Shown piece by piece: positions 12,540 through 23,452 of a stretch of DNA of 64,000 nt (positions within the stretch are counted from its first letter, which is position 1; every line of letters begins with the position of its first letter). The notes under the pieces are model-generated. The model saw nothing but the letters and a program-made list of their open reading frames with translations, did no database searches and had not been told where the DNA came from. Position numbers and translations under genes: made by a program. The DNA is from Phyto melanocephala (Eukaryota; Arthropoda; Insecta; Diptera; Rhinophoridae). The DNA lies in assembly GCA_941918925.1 (NCBI GenBank), contig OW799233.1, forward strand, positions 124,830,833 to 124,894,832, given 5' to 3'.

Positions 12540-12800
12540 GAGTCCTTAGCCGATCTTATTTGACGCCACCAGTGATTTGTTATCAAAAATTAGAAACTGC
12601 GCTTAAATTTGGATGTCGGCCCGATAAAATTATACAATGAACGGCGACGGCTTACAAAAACTATTGCGGTTTGGCTGAGCCGCTTAGCACAGGTCTCTGC
12701 TTATTAAATACGGCAGCACAATAAACATAGCGTACAAAGATCTATTATTATAAGACACTTTTTGTTAGAAAAGCAACAACAACATTTTTAAACCATTGTA
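12540..12800. repeat. Diverged dispersed repeat, inverted relative of 1220-1440
   Basis: It shares aaaagcaacaacaaca, tttattgtgctg (reversed), gatcttatttgacgccacc and ttgttatcaaaaatt with the 1220-1440 block. The class is unknown and there is no reading frame. Confidence 0.4.
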
Positions 12801-13208
12801 AAATTTTAGAACAATATAACAATATGACATGATAAGACACCTGGTGAATCACCCAAATGTATTTATTATTTTAAGAAAATCTTAGTGCGGTGTCTGATGA
12901 GCATGGTAAAAGATTCCAACAAGATATTGGTCGGCAGAAAAGTTAGCTAATTTCTGCTGGGAAATCAATCGTGAAACAGCAGATAACACTAATAAACGAA
13001 GGCGATCTTTCAAATAATAATAAATGTTTAATGTTAATTAATATTTAATTTCATTTAAAATTTTGGTTAAACAATAGAAGTCATTTAGGTGTAAAATTAT
13101 TTACGTTTGTTATAATGAATAAGTATTTTATTTAAATAGGAATACCTCAAAAACTAGTGATAAAATCAATCTGTAAACAGATTTTAGACTCAGCTAAAGT
13201 CAAATAAA

Positions 13209-13458
13209 GGCTGACTTCATAAATGCAGTTTGCAATGTAGCCTTACAATGCATTGTGTTCATAAAAACATTAAAATTTGTTTTAGCAATGCATCATGTTC
13301 ATTATTGCATGGCAATGCTTTTCACTGCGCATTATTTGTCAATTTCTTGCATGGTTTTTATTTGTGATGCTTTGTAAATATTTAATACAATATTACTTTG
13401 CCTTGTAAACAATTTTCTTTACAATGTTGCAATGCAAACTGCATTTATGAAGTCAGCC
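13209..13458. mobile_element. 250-bp MITE
   Basis: Long terminal inverted repeats: GGCTGACTTCATAAATGCAG on the left, continuing TTTGCAATG, and an almost exact reverse copy on the right. The interior is rich in gcaatg/cattgc motifs and largely self-complementary. No target duplication is evident. Confidence 0.7.
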
Positions 13459-13739
13459 ATTATCACATAGCAAGGTTCGAGCTCATGACTTTTTTCTTTT
13501 GACGGCCAGTGTAATTGGTGTTCCATATATACTTGTAGACACATATATAAAGGGTGTTTTATTACAAAGTTTTTTTTTTTAGTCGTGCTAATAAGTGAAA
13601 ACTGATCGGCAAACAAATTTTCAAGACTAAGATTGTTGTGAAATATTTTATACCTCAAACCAAAAATTTTTCCTAATTTTAATAACTTTTCCTCGTACAC
13701 CAATCTATTGGCGTATAGCTTTCAAATTTTGGCTTTAAT

Positions 13740-13960
13740 TTGGAAACATTTAGACAAAATTTAGTGAAATTACCGGCCATTTATCGCTATGTACTTTTCC
13801 CATATTTCTGGCAGCATATGTATTCCGCACCAAAAGAACTGATCATCTTTTGAGGCCAAAAACGAAGCACGCCAATTTCAAATACCCTGTTCTGAAGTGA
13901 AGAGTATCACAGAGAGACCATTCTGCATCGTTCAAAACAAATATTATTCGGACCTACAGT
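13740..13960 (-). pseudogene. Mariner-type transposase C-terminal remnant
   Basis: On the minus strand, around 13850-13770, the frame reads QFFWCGIHMLPEIWEKYIA followed by INGR and stops. This matches the usual C-terminal block of mariner transposases (F..GI..LP..WEK.I...G.YF). The upstream part is shifted and unreadable, and no element ends could be fixed. Confidence 0.5.
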
Positions 13961-14896
13961 GCGCTGTCTTTTAGATCATGTTTTAAAAAACATCGTCTGT
14001 AGTTTGAAAGCAGTGCTGCCATATTCTGTAATTCAAAACAAAACAAAGTAAAATTTTTATTTAGGGAACAGCATGGTTTTATTTCAAATCCAACAAAATA
14101 TTTAACATTTTTGGTCTTCTTTTGTAGAGGTGCAAAAATATAAATCCGGCATTTAACATAATTAATTTCTTTATTATATCGACCCCTGTGCGCGAAATTA
14201 TCGGATGTTGCAAAAACAAAATTTTCCAGGAGAGCGTTTTTATTACTTTTAAATAAATAAAAACGTAAATAACACTGCTACATACGATAAAATGTACACA
14301 GTATTATCTCCATGACACAAAGCAGTTATCGCTATGATATTTTATCAGCAGATGGACTAATGGATGTAGAACCAATTTGCATAAAAAGTCGATTTCTAGA
14401 AAAAACGTAACATACGATAATTTCGCGCACAGGTCTCGATATATTAACAACTGCTTTTTTAACGTTTTTTTTTTTGTACAGGGTGGCATTTTAAAACAGA
14501 GCTGTATTTAAGCCATTAAATTTACTGCAATTAATTTCGGAAATACAGTTCTGAAAGTATCGAGCAGTATTGAATACCCAAAAAAGAGCCATCACTCGAT
14601 ACTCGGTACTCAATACTTTGCCAGCACTTACGAACGTCCCATTGTGCATAGTAAATTACACAGAATAACAAAATAACACTTTTTTTGTTGCATAACTTTT
14701 TTCTACTGTTGTTTACTAATTTCGGTGCGCTGATTTCAAATCTACCCTCAGATTTTTTGTAGCATCTCTAGTTAGTGAGATAATTTACATAAGTAGTCGA
14801 TAGTTTATATCAATAGCGGTGTAACTAAACTAGTTCTTTTAAAAGTTTCAGTATTTCTTCCTCAAGAAGGACGTGTTTAAATAATCCTGATTGTTT
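13961..14896. other. No gene seen
   Basis: Mixed AT-rich sequence without a supported reading frame. A block containing cgataatttcgcgcacagg at 14415 has an inverted partner near 14187 (tgtgcgcgaaattatcgg), with acatacgataa-type repeats at 14280 and 14410, so a degraded inverted-repeat element is likely. Confidence 0.35.
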
Positions 14897-16520
14897 TTGT
14901 GTGTGTTCCAAAAATTTCGTTTAAATGTGTCGGACTTTGTGAAAAAGGCATATTTGGACTACTTTGGGTTTCCGTTGCTGTCAAACGCTAAACCTTGGAT
15001 ACAAAGTTTGGTATGTAAAACATGTATTGAATCTCTGCGACTGTACTTTTTAGTACAAAGCTCCGTGAACCATCCAACCATCATGACGACTGTTATTTCT
15101 GAATAAAGAAAATCATAGGAATAAACCATAAAAAATTGCTCTAAGTGGATATATCCAAACTTAAAATCTGCCATAAGACCAGTCTTGAGTAAAAGTGACA
15201 CACCAACACCACGGCACCCATGTACATCTTTGCAAAATTCAGACCACTGCAGCGAAAACGACGACAGTTGTAGCGACAGTGATTTTGAGTGGTATTTTCG
15301 ATGGCCCACAAATTAGGAAGTTGATAGATGATAAAACGTTCATCAACCATGTGACGGCTGTCGAGAAATGTGCATGGGAAGAGTTTGTTTGGGTAGTGAG
15401 GAATTTTTTGGGAAATAGAAAATGTGACGGCTATATTCAGCACGTTTAGGGTTGCCATTTCTATTTAAATAAAAAGAGGACGCCGGCATAAAAAATGTAG
15501 GACATTTGTCCAAAAAAGGAGGACACATTTAAAAAAAATTTAATTTGATAAAATTTACGACGCCATTTAAAATACAAAAACAAAATTTGTTTTTACGAAA
15601 AAACTTTATTTACAAAAATACAAACTGAACATATCATTCTGATTTAATGGTTGAAACTAAAAACAAAAAACAAAAAAAAACAAAAATTCATGGCATTCAT
15701 TACCGGGAATATACACTTTTAAAAATTTTACATATATTTTTCAATACTTCCAATTTGAGCCAATATATTACCATCGCATCTCTTCAAATATTTGTAAAAC
15801 TCTAGGCAATCCATATCAAAATTATATACCCTTACTATATTTTTTGTTCAAGACTTTCTTCTATATCTGGAAAACAAACTTTATGAAAAACACACAGCTA
15901 ATAAAAGACCCCTTTGCCGAACTTTTTTAAAATAAAAGACAAATTAAAATAGGCCACTTCGCTAAATAGCGACAATTAAGGATAAAAATAATTTTTTACA
16001 AAGAAAAGTTTTAAAATTGTACTTTTTCAAAACTAATTGTACGAGCACCTAAATCTTTTTTTATACATTTTGTGACCTGTGATTTAAAGTTTAAATGTTA
16101 GAAAAAAACTTCAGAGAAGGTGCAAAAAACCGGACAATACCGGACATTTGCTAAAAAAAGAAGGAGGACTGCTCCGGATGCCCTAAAAAAGAGGACGGTG
16201 TGCGGGAAAAGGAGGACAGATGGCTAAGCACGTTGAACAGTTGCTGATACACTTCCAGCGGCTTGTATGCAACGTGAGTATCTTTACTACCTAGCTTTAC
16301 CTAGCTTTACTACCTTCACAGCCATCTAGACTATTTTCCTGAAAATCTCGGTGTCCTAAGCGAGGAACAAGGAGCGCGCTTTCACCAGGATATTTGCACT
16401 ATGGAGGAGAGGTATCAGGGGCACTGGAATGAACATATGATGACTGATTATTGTTGGACCATTCAGAATAGTACTCATATAAAATCTCACTTTAGAAAAT
16501 ACAAAAAAAGGAAATTTTAT
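14897..16520 (+). pseudogene. Pseudogene of a multicopy arthropod protein family with an N-terminal C-x2-C finger
   Basis: Blocks of a protein of unknown function that is present in many copies in insect genomes can be read in order. They are DFVKKAYLDYFGFPLL and LVCKTCIESLRL (14935-15055), IYPNLKSAIRPVL (about 15150-15190), an acidic/serine linker (SENDDSCSDSDF, about 15250-15290), GIFDGPQIRKLIDD, then AWEEFVWVVRNFLGN up to 15446, DYFPENLGVLSEEQGARFHQD (about 16330-16395, cut here to its core), and MEERYQGHW with DYCW (16401-16460). The family's middle region between the linker and GIFDGPQ is missing, and there are stops and shifts, so it is not functional. A hAT element interrupts it at 15447-16226, and a Helitron starts 4 bases after its last readable block. 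The family identity comes from recognising motifs, not a search. Confidence 0.75.
15447..16226. mobile_element. hAT-type non-autonomous element with perfect 8-bp target duplication
   Basis: AGCACGTT stands immediately before (15439-15446) and after (16227-16234) the insert. The termini are TAGGGTTGCCATTT and, reversed, TAGCCATCTGTCC, followed on both sides by a gaggac/ctgtcctcc-rich subterminal region. Removing the insert restores the pseudogene frame across ATTCAGCACGTT|GAACAG. An 8-bp duplication and YAGGG ends are the hAT pattern. No transposase is visible in the 780 bp. Confidence 0.85.
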
Positions 16521-16523
16521 TCA

Positions 16524-17513
16524 TCTATATATATAAAAGTGAAACTCTGTGTGTGTGTGTGTGTTAGCTATAGACTCCGAAACTGTAAAACCGATCGGGC
16601 TCAAACTTTAGTAAGTTGTTGTACACATACCAGGGAGTGTTTATGGGTGAAAAAAAGTGGGCGGGGCCACGCCCATAAAAAATTAGTTATCAGTTTTAGC
16701 TACTTGCACTTGACCGATTTTTCTGAAACTTTGCACACATATCGAGCTGTCATGACTAAAAAATTTCGTGATAAGAAAAGTGGGCGGGGCCACGCCCCTA
16801 AAAAAGTTTAAATTTTGAGGTACTTGCACTGAACCGATTTTTCTAAAACTTTGCACACATATTAAGCTGTCATGACTTTATAATTTCGTGATTAAAAAAG
16901 TGGGCGGGGCCACGCCCATAAAAAAATTAGTTATCAGTTTTAGCTACTTGCACTGGACCGAACTTTCTGAAACTTTGCAAACATACTGAGCTGTCATGAC
17001 TTTACACTTTCGTCATTAGAAAAGTGGGCAGTGCCACGCCCATTAAAAAAAGGTATCATATTGAGGTACTTGCACTGTACCGATTTTTCTGGAACTTTGC
17101 ACACATATTGAGTTGTTACGACTATACAGTTTCGTATTTAGAAAACTGGGTAGTGCCACGCCCATAAAAAAAGGTATCATTTCGAGGTACTTGCACTGGA
17201 CCGATTTTTCTGAAACTTTGCACACATATTGAGCTGTCATGACTATATAATTTCGTGATTAGAAAAGTGGGCAGGGCTAGGCCCATTAAAAAAGTTATAA
17301 TTTTAAGATACTTTCACTGGACGGACTTTTCTGAAACTTTGCACACTTATTGAGCTGACATTACTATACAGTTTCGTAATTAGAAAAGTGGGCAGTGCCA
17401 CGCTCATAAAGAAAAAGTTATAGTTTTTAGCTTTGCACTTGATATTGGATTAAAATTTAGAATGCGATTAAAATTCATGAAGGGGCGTAGCAACGCGCGC
17501 CGGGCTTTTCTAG
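16524..17513 (+). mobile_element. Non-autonomous Helitron, copy 1
   Basis: It starts TCTATATATATAAAAGTGAA after an A and ends GCGCCGGGCTTTTCTAG before a T: the Helitron layout (5' TC, 3' CTAG, A/T insertion, no target duplication). A (TG)n tract follows the 5' end. The body is about seven tandem units of about 121 bp, each with gtgggcggggccacgccc, acttgcactggaccgat and aactttgcacacatat. The open frame running from the pseudogene into it (16401-16811) is an artefact of the junction. Sister copies lie at 21462-22094 and 55031-55909. Confidence 0.88.
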
Positions 17514-18847
17514 TAATAAATATAATTTATAAATTTTATAAGCTTAAACTATGTGCATTTTCAATGAAACATCCTGTCACTTCATAACTCCAAAGCTAGA
17601 ACTGCTACATGAAAACGGCATATATTTTTGAAATCAGCGTGGAAAAACTATTCAGATTCATGTAAAAAATCTCATGCAACAGACATGCTGTTTTCCAGTG
17701 TTATTTATTAGGTTGGCCAAAAGTGCTAATTATAACTACGAAGAAATTAAAAAAATTTTATTCTATTTTTATTTTTATATTTTTTTTTCTAAATAAAACA
17801 ACAATAACAAATATTTAAAGATGTTTTTAGAGTTTATTTTTATTTCAATCACAGCACAGAATACAGAGATTATTTCCATTATACATAATTTTAAATGAAT
17901 ATTTTGAATGAGTGACTGAATGTAAATGTAGTTTAAGACAAAACAGATTTTGTTGTAGTTGTGAGTGAAATTTGTTTGTTCTTGATTAGTGACTGTTTGT
18001 TTAACACTTTTAGTATGAGTACAAGTAAATTTATTACAATTTGGTAAAAAAAAATATATATAAAATTAAATTGTAATTGAAATAAGCAGAAAAAGCTCAT
18101 AGATTTTGTTCAGTTTTCAAGAATATTTGCTTAATTAATTTACGGTTAATTTCTATACAACAACATTATTAATTTCAACTACAAATTTTATCCAACTTTT
18201 GTTAAGAGTTTCTTTTTTTTTTTCTTTTTACTATATACTCAAATACGAGAGTTTCTTTTTTTTTTCTTTTTACTATATACTCAAATACGTAGAGACATTT
18301 ATAATTTTTGATTTTTTATTTCAATTTTTTATATGTAGACATAGATTTTGTTGTAAGTTTTTGTTTAAATGTTTAACTTGTTTTAACTGGATTCTATATT
18401 GTTTTATTTAAGGTTAAGTTGAATACTTTCTAAGTTTTTCATTTTTTTCTTTTGGCAAAAAAAATTATAATTTGTATCTTGTATCTTAGAGATAAAGGTG
18501 TAAATACGTTTAAATGAGTTATGATTGTATTTTTTAAGTTTTTTTAGTTCTATTCAGGTAAGTTAAACTTAAATATTCAGCAATTTAATTATGAATAAAT
18601 CCCATTATTGTAGTGTCTTGAGCAAAATTGTTTTTTTTTTTTTTTTGGTTTTTTAAATATAAAAAAAATTGAAAAAATTATACTACAAATAAAAAATAAT
18701 CTCAAAATTAATATATTTTTTAAATATAATCAAATAACTGCATATGGGAAAAGTTCAAAATGTTGTATGAATTATTTAAATATATTTAAATGAATAAGCT
18801 GCCAAAGTTTTAAAATTATATAACTTTCAGAAGACCGATTTGATATA
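17514..18847. other. No gene; small tandem duplication at 18208-18289
   Basis: A 41-base unit beginning gagtttctttttttt and ending actcaaatac occurs twice in a row at 18208 and 18249. At 17709 an aggttggccaaaagtgc motif resembles a mariner end, but no partner was found. The rest is AT-rich. Confidence 0.45.
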
Positions 18848-19054
18848 CAGTGCGAGACAAATACGTATAAGTATTTGTTGGCATAACATCGGGATCAGTG
18901 AGTGTAGCGCTTGGTTTTCTATAAACAAATTTAGGTACATCTGGTCAAAAAAAATTAATTTTAAATTTATCTGTCCAAACTACATGATTTTAATCATCAA
19001 AAAATAAAATTGGGAAATAAAATCATAAAACAAGCACTTATTTGTCTCGCACTG
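18848..19054. mobile_element. Tc1-like MITE
   Basis: CAGTGCGAGACAAATACG at the left end and CAGTGCGAGACAAATAAG at the right end (reversed), with TA on both sides, is the Tc1/mariner arrangement. At 207 bp it has no transposase. Confidence 0.75.
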
Positions 19055-19976
19055 TATTTTATCAATATCGTACGTTTTTGTTTAACCGACAAACGATACA
19101 TTTTTGTAAATTTACCCAATAGCCTGAATTTTTTTTTGTAATTCTTTATAATTAGACGGACCTGCCCTTTTTGTTGTTGGTGTAAATTAATTCTTTATTT
19201 TTGTCGGTGTAAGTTTTGTTTATTGTCCTTCTGTCGTGTCCGTATATGCATTTATTTCTCATCAATCTTTTATTAGCATTTAAATACATATCATTTTTTG
19301 TTTTTTTCTATATTTTCTTTTAGAAGTCAAGGATTATTTCGCTATAAAAAGTATATTATATGGTAAACCAGATATCAAGGTACCTTTAAATAAAATTAGA
19401 TCAAAGTCTATCAAATAGTGTTTAAGAAAATTGAGCTCAGAAAGGCAAATAGAAAGACAGACAGACAAGAAAATTCTAAAAAGTTATGTTTTGTATTTTA
19501 GACTGTTGGCAATATAAGCCGTCTTCAAACTTATTACAAAATATTGGATTTACGGGAATACTTTTTTTTTACAATCTAATTATATCTATAGCAAAAAGGA
19601 ATAACTGCTTAAGTCGGCATAAGCTAAAATTGAGATAACAACATCATTGCAGTCCCGCAATTCAAAACTACCCTCTGGCGAATTTTCGACAGAAAAAAAT
19701 CTTATTGCCTATATTTTTGCAAAGAACTAAATGTATCTTTTGAACTTATAAATTAACTTAATATAGGACAACTGATATGCTCTGTAGTTAATACAACACG
19801 GAATTCGTTAAATAACATTTATTTTAAAGGGAATGAATTTATAAAAATTAAATAAAAAATTTAAAAAACGATAAAGCAGACATAAGCTAGTTTTCCTTCT
19901 TGCCACGGATATGTAAAGAAAACATATAAATTAAGAAATTTTAAACTTAAATATATGGGAAATGTTTAAAAGCAAA
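19055..19976. other. No gene seen
   Basis: AT-rich non-coding sequence with no supported feature. Confidence 0.4.
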
Positions 19977-20266
19977 ATTTTAGAACCGGTTTGTAATTTA
20001 ATTCTTCCGGCAAATTCATGACGTCACACAGAAGTATGTATGTATGCACATTCTATTACTTCCAAAATAATATTTCAGTAAAAATTCATAATCGTCCGAC
20101 ATTTTAAAATAAGCAGTAATTTTAGAACCGGTTTGTAATTTAATTCTTCCGGCAAATTCATGTCATCACACAGTAGTATGTACATATGTATGTGTGTACA
20201 TTATATTACTTCCAAAATAATATTTCAGTAAAAATTCATAATCGTCCGACATTTTAAAATAAGCAA
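19977..20266. repeat. Direct tandem duplication, about 142-bp unit, two copies
   Basis: The unit ttttagaaccggtttgtaat ... cgtccgacattttaaaataa begins at 19977 and again at 20119. The copies differ by a few substitutions and by a short microsatellite-like expansion (gtatgta) inside the second. No coding potential is seen. Confidence 0.85.
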
Positions 20267-20911
20267 TGACAAGTCAAATGATAACGGATAGCTACAAAAA
20301 AACTATTAAATTTTATTTTTGACTGACAAAAATTTATGTGCGCAATAATTCCATACATTTGCTTTAATTCTTAGTTTATTTTCAGGTTAAAACTTACTTA
20401 CTTATAATAAACAAAATAAACCGTATTAGATAAGAAAGACAATTCAAAAAGTGTTTCTGCTTAAAATATATTTTAACACTTGACACCTTTCAAAACGAAA
20501 ACTATATGTGTTCAAGCTATTATGAACAAAACATACCGATGACTGAAAAACTGATTGTCAGACAAATTACGAAAATGAAAATTTACAATTTAGTTATTTG
20601 AAATTATACATATATACAGTCGAACTTCCTTATAGTGAACTTCTATACAATGAAGTTCTCCCTATTATGAAATAAAATCATGAACACAGCTTTTTCGTTC
20701 CACTTTCAATGTATTTCAATCCCCGTATAATGAATTTCCATACAGTGAATCTTTCTTTAAATACATTTTGCTTGTGTTTTTGTCTCCATAAAATTAACTA
20801 TTTTAGCAGCTTTATTTTACACTTTTTATAAAGAAAATAAGTAATATTTTTGGGATTCCTAAAATATGAAAATAAAAACAAAAAAAGTTAATGATTTGCC
20901 TTTTAACATCA

Positions 20912-21026
20912 GGGGCCGAATTACGGCATTCGATATCGAACGATCGAGTTCGCTGTGCTTTAGGTATAGAGATGCTAATAAGAATATTCAAATTTCGATC
21001 ACGTTCGAATGCCGTAATTCGGCCCC
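20912..21026. mobile_element. Palindromic MITE (GGGGCCGAATTACGG family), copy 1
   Basis: GGGGCCGAATTACGGCATTC at the left and its exact inverse at the right give a 115-bp near-complete palindrome; the interior cgatcgagttcgctgtgctt is also partly self-complementary. A second copy is at 50478-50608. Confidence 0.75.
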
Positions 21027-21109
21027 AGTTGACCGAGTTCAGTGAACGAAAATAACGCACCGGAGTAGTATTTCTCTTAAAAAAAGTATTAGTAATTAAT
21101 AAAGTTGAA

Positions 21110-21350
21110 GAAGGGACATCAAAGAAAATATATATATTCCGTCCAATGAAGATATTCTAAACAGTGTTTTAGAAAGTCGTGGATTACATCAGATTATATC
21201 AGATGACGATGAAGAGAAACTGGGAGGTGAAGTAACGGCAAATATTGATAAAACGTCACCTACATTCGAACACGTTTCCTCTTTACTCTATGTACTACGA
21301 ACTTTTTAGGAGATTGAGAGCAACGTTCCGACAAATGTATTTAAATGTCT
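21110..21350 (+). pseudogene. pogo-like transposase C-terminal remnant
   Basis: One frame reads NEDILNSVLESRGLHQI-like sequence, then an acidic run (ISDDDEEKLGG), then FEHVSSLLYVLRTF, a stop, and EIESNVPTNVFKCL. An acidic segment followed by a short helical C-terminal domain is typical of pogo/Tigger transposases. It is truncated on the left by loss of the catalytic domain and on the right by the MITE at 21353. Confidence 0.5.
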
Positions 21351-21352
21351 TA

Positions 21353-22042
21353 GGGCCATTATTACAAGTTGCCGTTAGTTAAAGGTAGGATTTTTTGTGC
21401 CCGATTAATAGTTTTGCGTTATTACAACTTTAATTTTTTATTGTTTTTTTTTTATTAATAACTAGAAAAGCCCGGCGTGCGTTGCTACGCCCCTTCATGA
21501 ATTTTAATCGCATTCTAAATTTTAATCGAATATCAAGTGCAAAGCTAAAAACTATAACTTTTTCTTTATGAGCGTGGCACTGCCCACTTTTCTAATTACG
21601 AAACTGTATAGTCATGACAACTCAATATGTGTGCAAAGTTCCAGAAAGTTCGGTCTAGTGCAAGTAGCCAAAACTGATAACTAATTTTTTATGGGCGTGG
21701 CCCCGCCCACTTTTTTAATCACGAAATTATAAAGTCATGACAGCTTAATATGTGTGCAAAGTTTTAGAAAAATCGGTCCAGTGCAAGTACCTCAAAATTT
21801 TAACTTTTTTAGGGGCGTGGCCCCGCCCACTTTTCTTATCACGAAATTTTTTAGTCATGACAGCTCGATATGTGTGCAAAGTTTCAGAAAAATCGGTCAA
21901 GTGCAAGTAGCTAAAACTGATAACTAATTTTTTATGGGCGTGGCCCCGCCAACTTTTTTTCACCCATAAACACTCCCTGGTATGTGTACAACAACTTACT
22001 AAAGTTTGAGCCCGATCAGTTTTACAGTTTCGGAGTCTATAG

Positions 22043-22073
<31 letters not shown>

Positions 22074-22210
22074 TTTCACTTTTATATATATAGATAGATA
22101 ATTATATTTAATGAATAAAAAAATAATAATTGAAGGCTTTATAATTTAAAACCATATATTGGTCCGACAAAATACTGCCTTTAACTAACGGCAAGTTGTA
22201 ATAATGGCCC
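21353..22210. mobile_element. Harbinger-like MITE split by a Helitron
   Basis: GGGCCATTATTACAAGTTGC on the left continues CGTTAGTTAAAGG; the right end is its inverse with one change. The 3-bp flanks are TTA on both sides (21350-21352 and 22211-22213), the duplication size and composition of PIF/Harbinger. Without the Helitron at 21462-22094 the element is about 225 bp. Confidence 0.7.
21462..22094 (-). mobile_element. Non-autonomous Helitron, copy 2
   Basis: On the minus strand it starts TCTATATATATAAAAGTGAA, continues through a (TG)n tract (22044-22072) and ends GCCGGGCTTTTCTAG before a T. It has about three of the 121-bp units (copy 1 has seven). The open frame at 21745-22065 is the repeat, not a gene. 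Confidence 0.88.
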
Positions 22211-22391
22211 TTAATATAATTAAAGCTTTTATTGATAAAGAAAAATGGAAAAATGTAGTTCAAACAAAAATACCTGATTATTTTAAATAAATAAAAAAAA
22301 AAAACAAAAAAATATTTCTGTATAATGAAGTTTCTATATAGTGAAATAATTGTCTGTCCCCGTGAAGATTCACTATAGGGAAGTTTGACTG

Positions 22392-23317
22392 TAGTTTAAT
22401 TTAAGTATATAAATTTATTTATCTTGCCTTAAAAACTTACTGCCAACAAAGATCAAATTTGAAATCAACAGATAGATCGTGTTAAAAACTCTGTTTGTCG
22501 GACATGCAACAAAAAGTGATTTTTAAAAATATTTGCTGGTTTTTAATAATATTAAATAATTATATATTTATTATATTTATTTATACCATATAAATTCCAA
22601 ATGTATCAAATTTTTTTGTATGAAATTAAAACATTTTTGTCGGCCATACAAATAAATTATCAGACAAAATTTTGCAATAAAGAAATAAAGTTTATGCTTC
22701 GAAAAACTGCCGGGACAGATCAAATTTGAACTCAATAGACAGAAAGTGTTAAAAGCTCTTTTTCTCGGACACGCAGTAAGACGGTTTTTTGTATGATATT
22801 AAAACATTTTTGAGTGGCAATTTTTTTTTTGCCGAAATAAAGTTTATGCTTTTTTAATTGCAATGAAAATCAATCTTTTAAAATGGGTTTCCAACATATT
22901 CATTTTAAACACAAGTAAAAAAGGAACACAAAAGAGTTCGTCAGACAAATTTTTAAATACTCAAGAAATTAAAAAAAAAAAAAAATTTAATTTTGTGTTC
23001 TTTTCTTAAAAAAGTCTGCTATTGAAGAATGACGTGCTTTATTATAATAAATATTGTCTTTTATACTCCCAGGTTAAAATTGGAGGGTTAATGAGTCTCC
23101 TTAAAAAACAAAATTAATTTTTTAATTTTTGTAAACATACATACAAGTAAGCACCTTTAGGTTCACAAAGTATGCATTTAATCTTTGAAAAAAAATCTTA
23201 AAGAAGAGAAAATTAATAAATATTTTGTAAAGCATGAACTCAAAAGGAAATGATAGGTTATTTGTCACGCAGTTAACACTTTTGCCAACAATTTAGCTGA
23301 CATTATGGTGACATTCA
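22392..23317. other. No gene; diverged duplication at about 22436-22850
   Basis: The series gatcaaatttgaa ... acagatag/agacagaa ... gtgttaaaa.ctc ... tcggacatgca/tcggacacgca ... attaaaacatttttg occurs twice, near 22450 and 22715. This is an old direct duplication. No coding sequence is supported. Confidence 0.5.
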
Positions 23318-23452
23318 GCCTTATTGTCAGTGGCGTTGTCGTATTTTTTGGTACCGTGTAATATTTACGACAATGTAAAATGAGGGAGACCTTTTCGTAT
23401 TTCTGTCGTTTTCGATACAAAAACGACGCGACAACGCCACTAACAATAAGGC
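23318..23452. mobile_element. 135-bp MITE
   Basis: The termini GCCTTATTGTCAGTGGCGTT and, reversed, GCCTTATTGTTAGTGGCGTT continue into GTCG on both sides. The interior also contains complementary tttcgtat/cgatacaaa segments. No target duplication is clear. Confidence 0.7.

Larger units (their letters stand above)
20617..22391 (+). mobile_element. pogo/Tigger-like DNA transposon remnant carrying nested insertions
   Basis: The termini CAGTCGAACTTCCTTATAGT (left) and, reversed, CAGTCAAACTTCCCTATAGT (right) are inverted copies with TA at both edges. A second gaacttc/gaagtt motif pair lies just inside each end. The transposase remnant at about 21110-21350 is on the plus strand. Everything between 20912-21026 and 21353-22210 is later insertion. 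Without those inserts the element would be roughly 0.8 kb, so it was already internally deleted. Confidence 0.75.

Noticed and set aside
16401..16811. 136-codon open frame on the plus strand
   Set aside because: It begins in the MEERYQG block of a pseudogene and continues into the Helitron at 16524; the second half is Helitron repeat, so it is a junction artefact.
17707..17725. Mariner-like end motif aggttggccaaaagtgc; similar at 27504
   Set aside because: No matching inverted end or transposase was found nearby; single-ended matches are too weak.
21745..22065. Minus-strand open frame of 106 codons
   Set aside because: It is the 121-bp Helitron unit translated; the same frame appears in the other Helitron copies.
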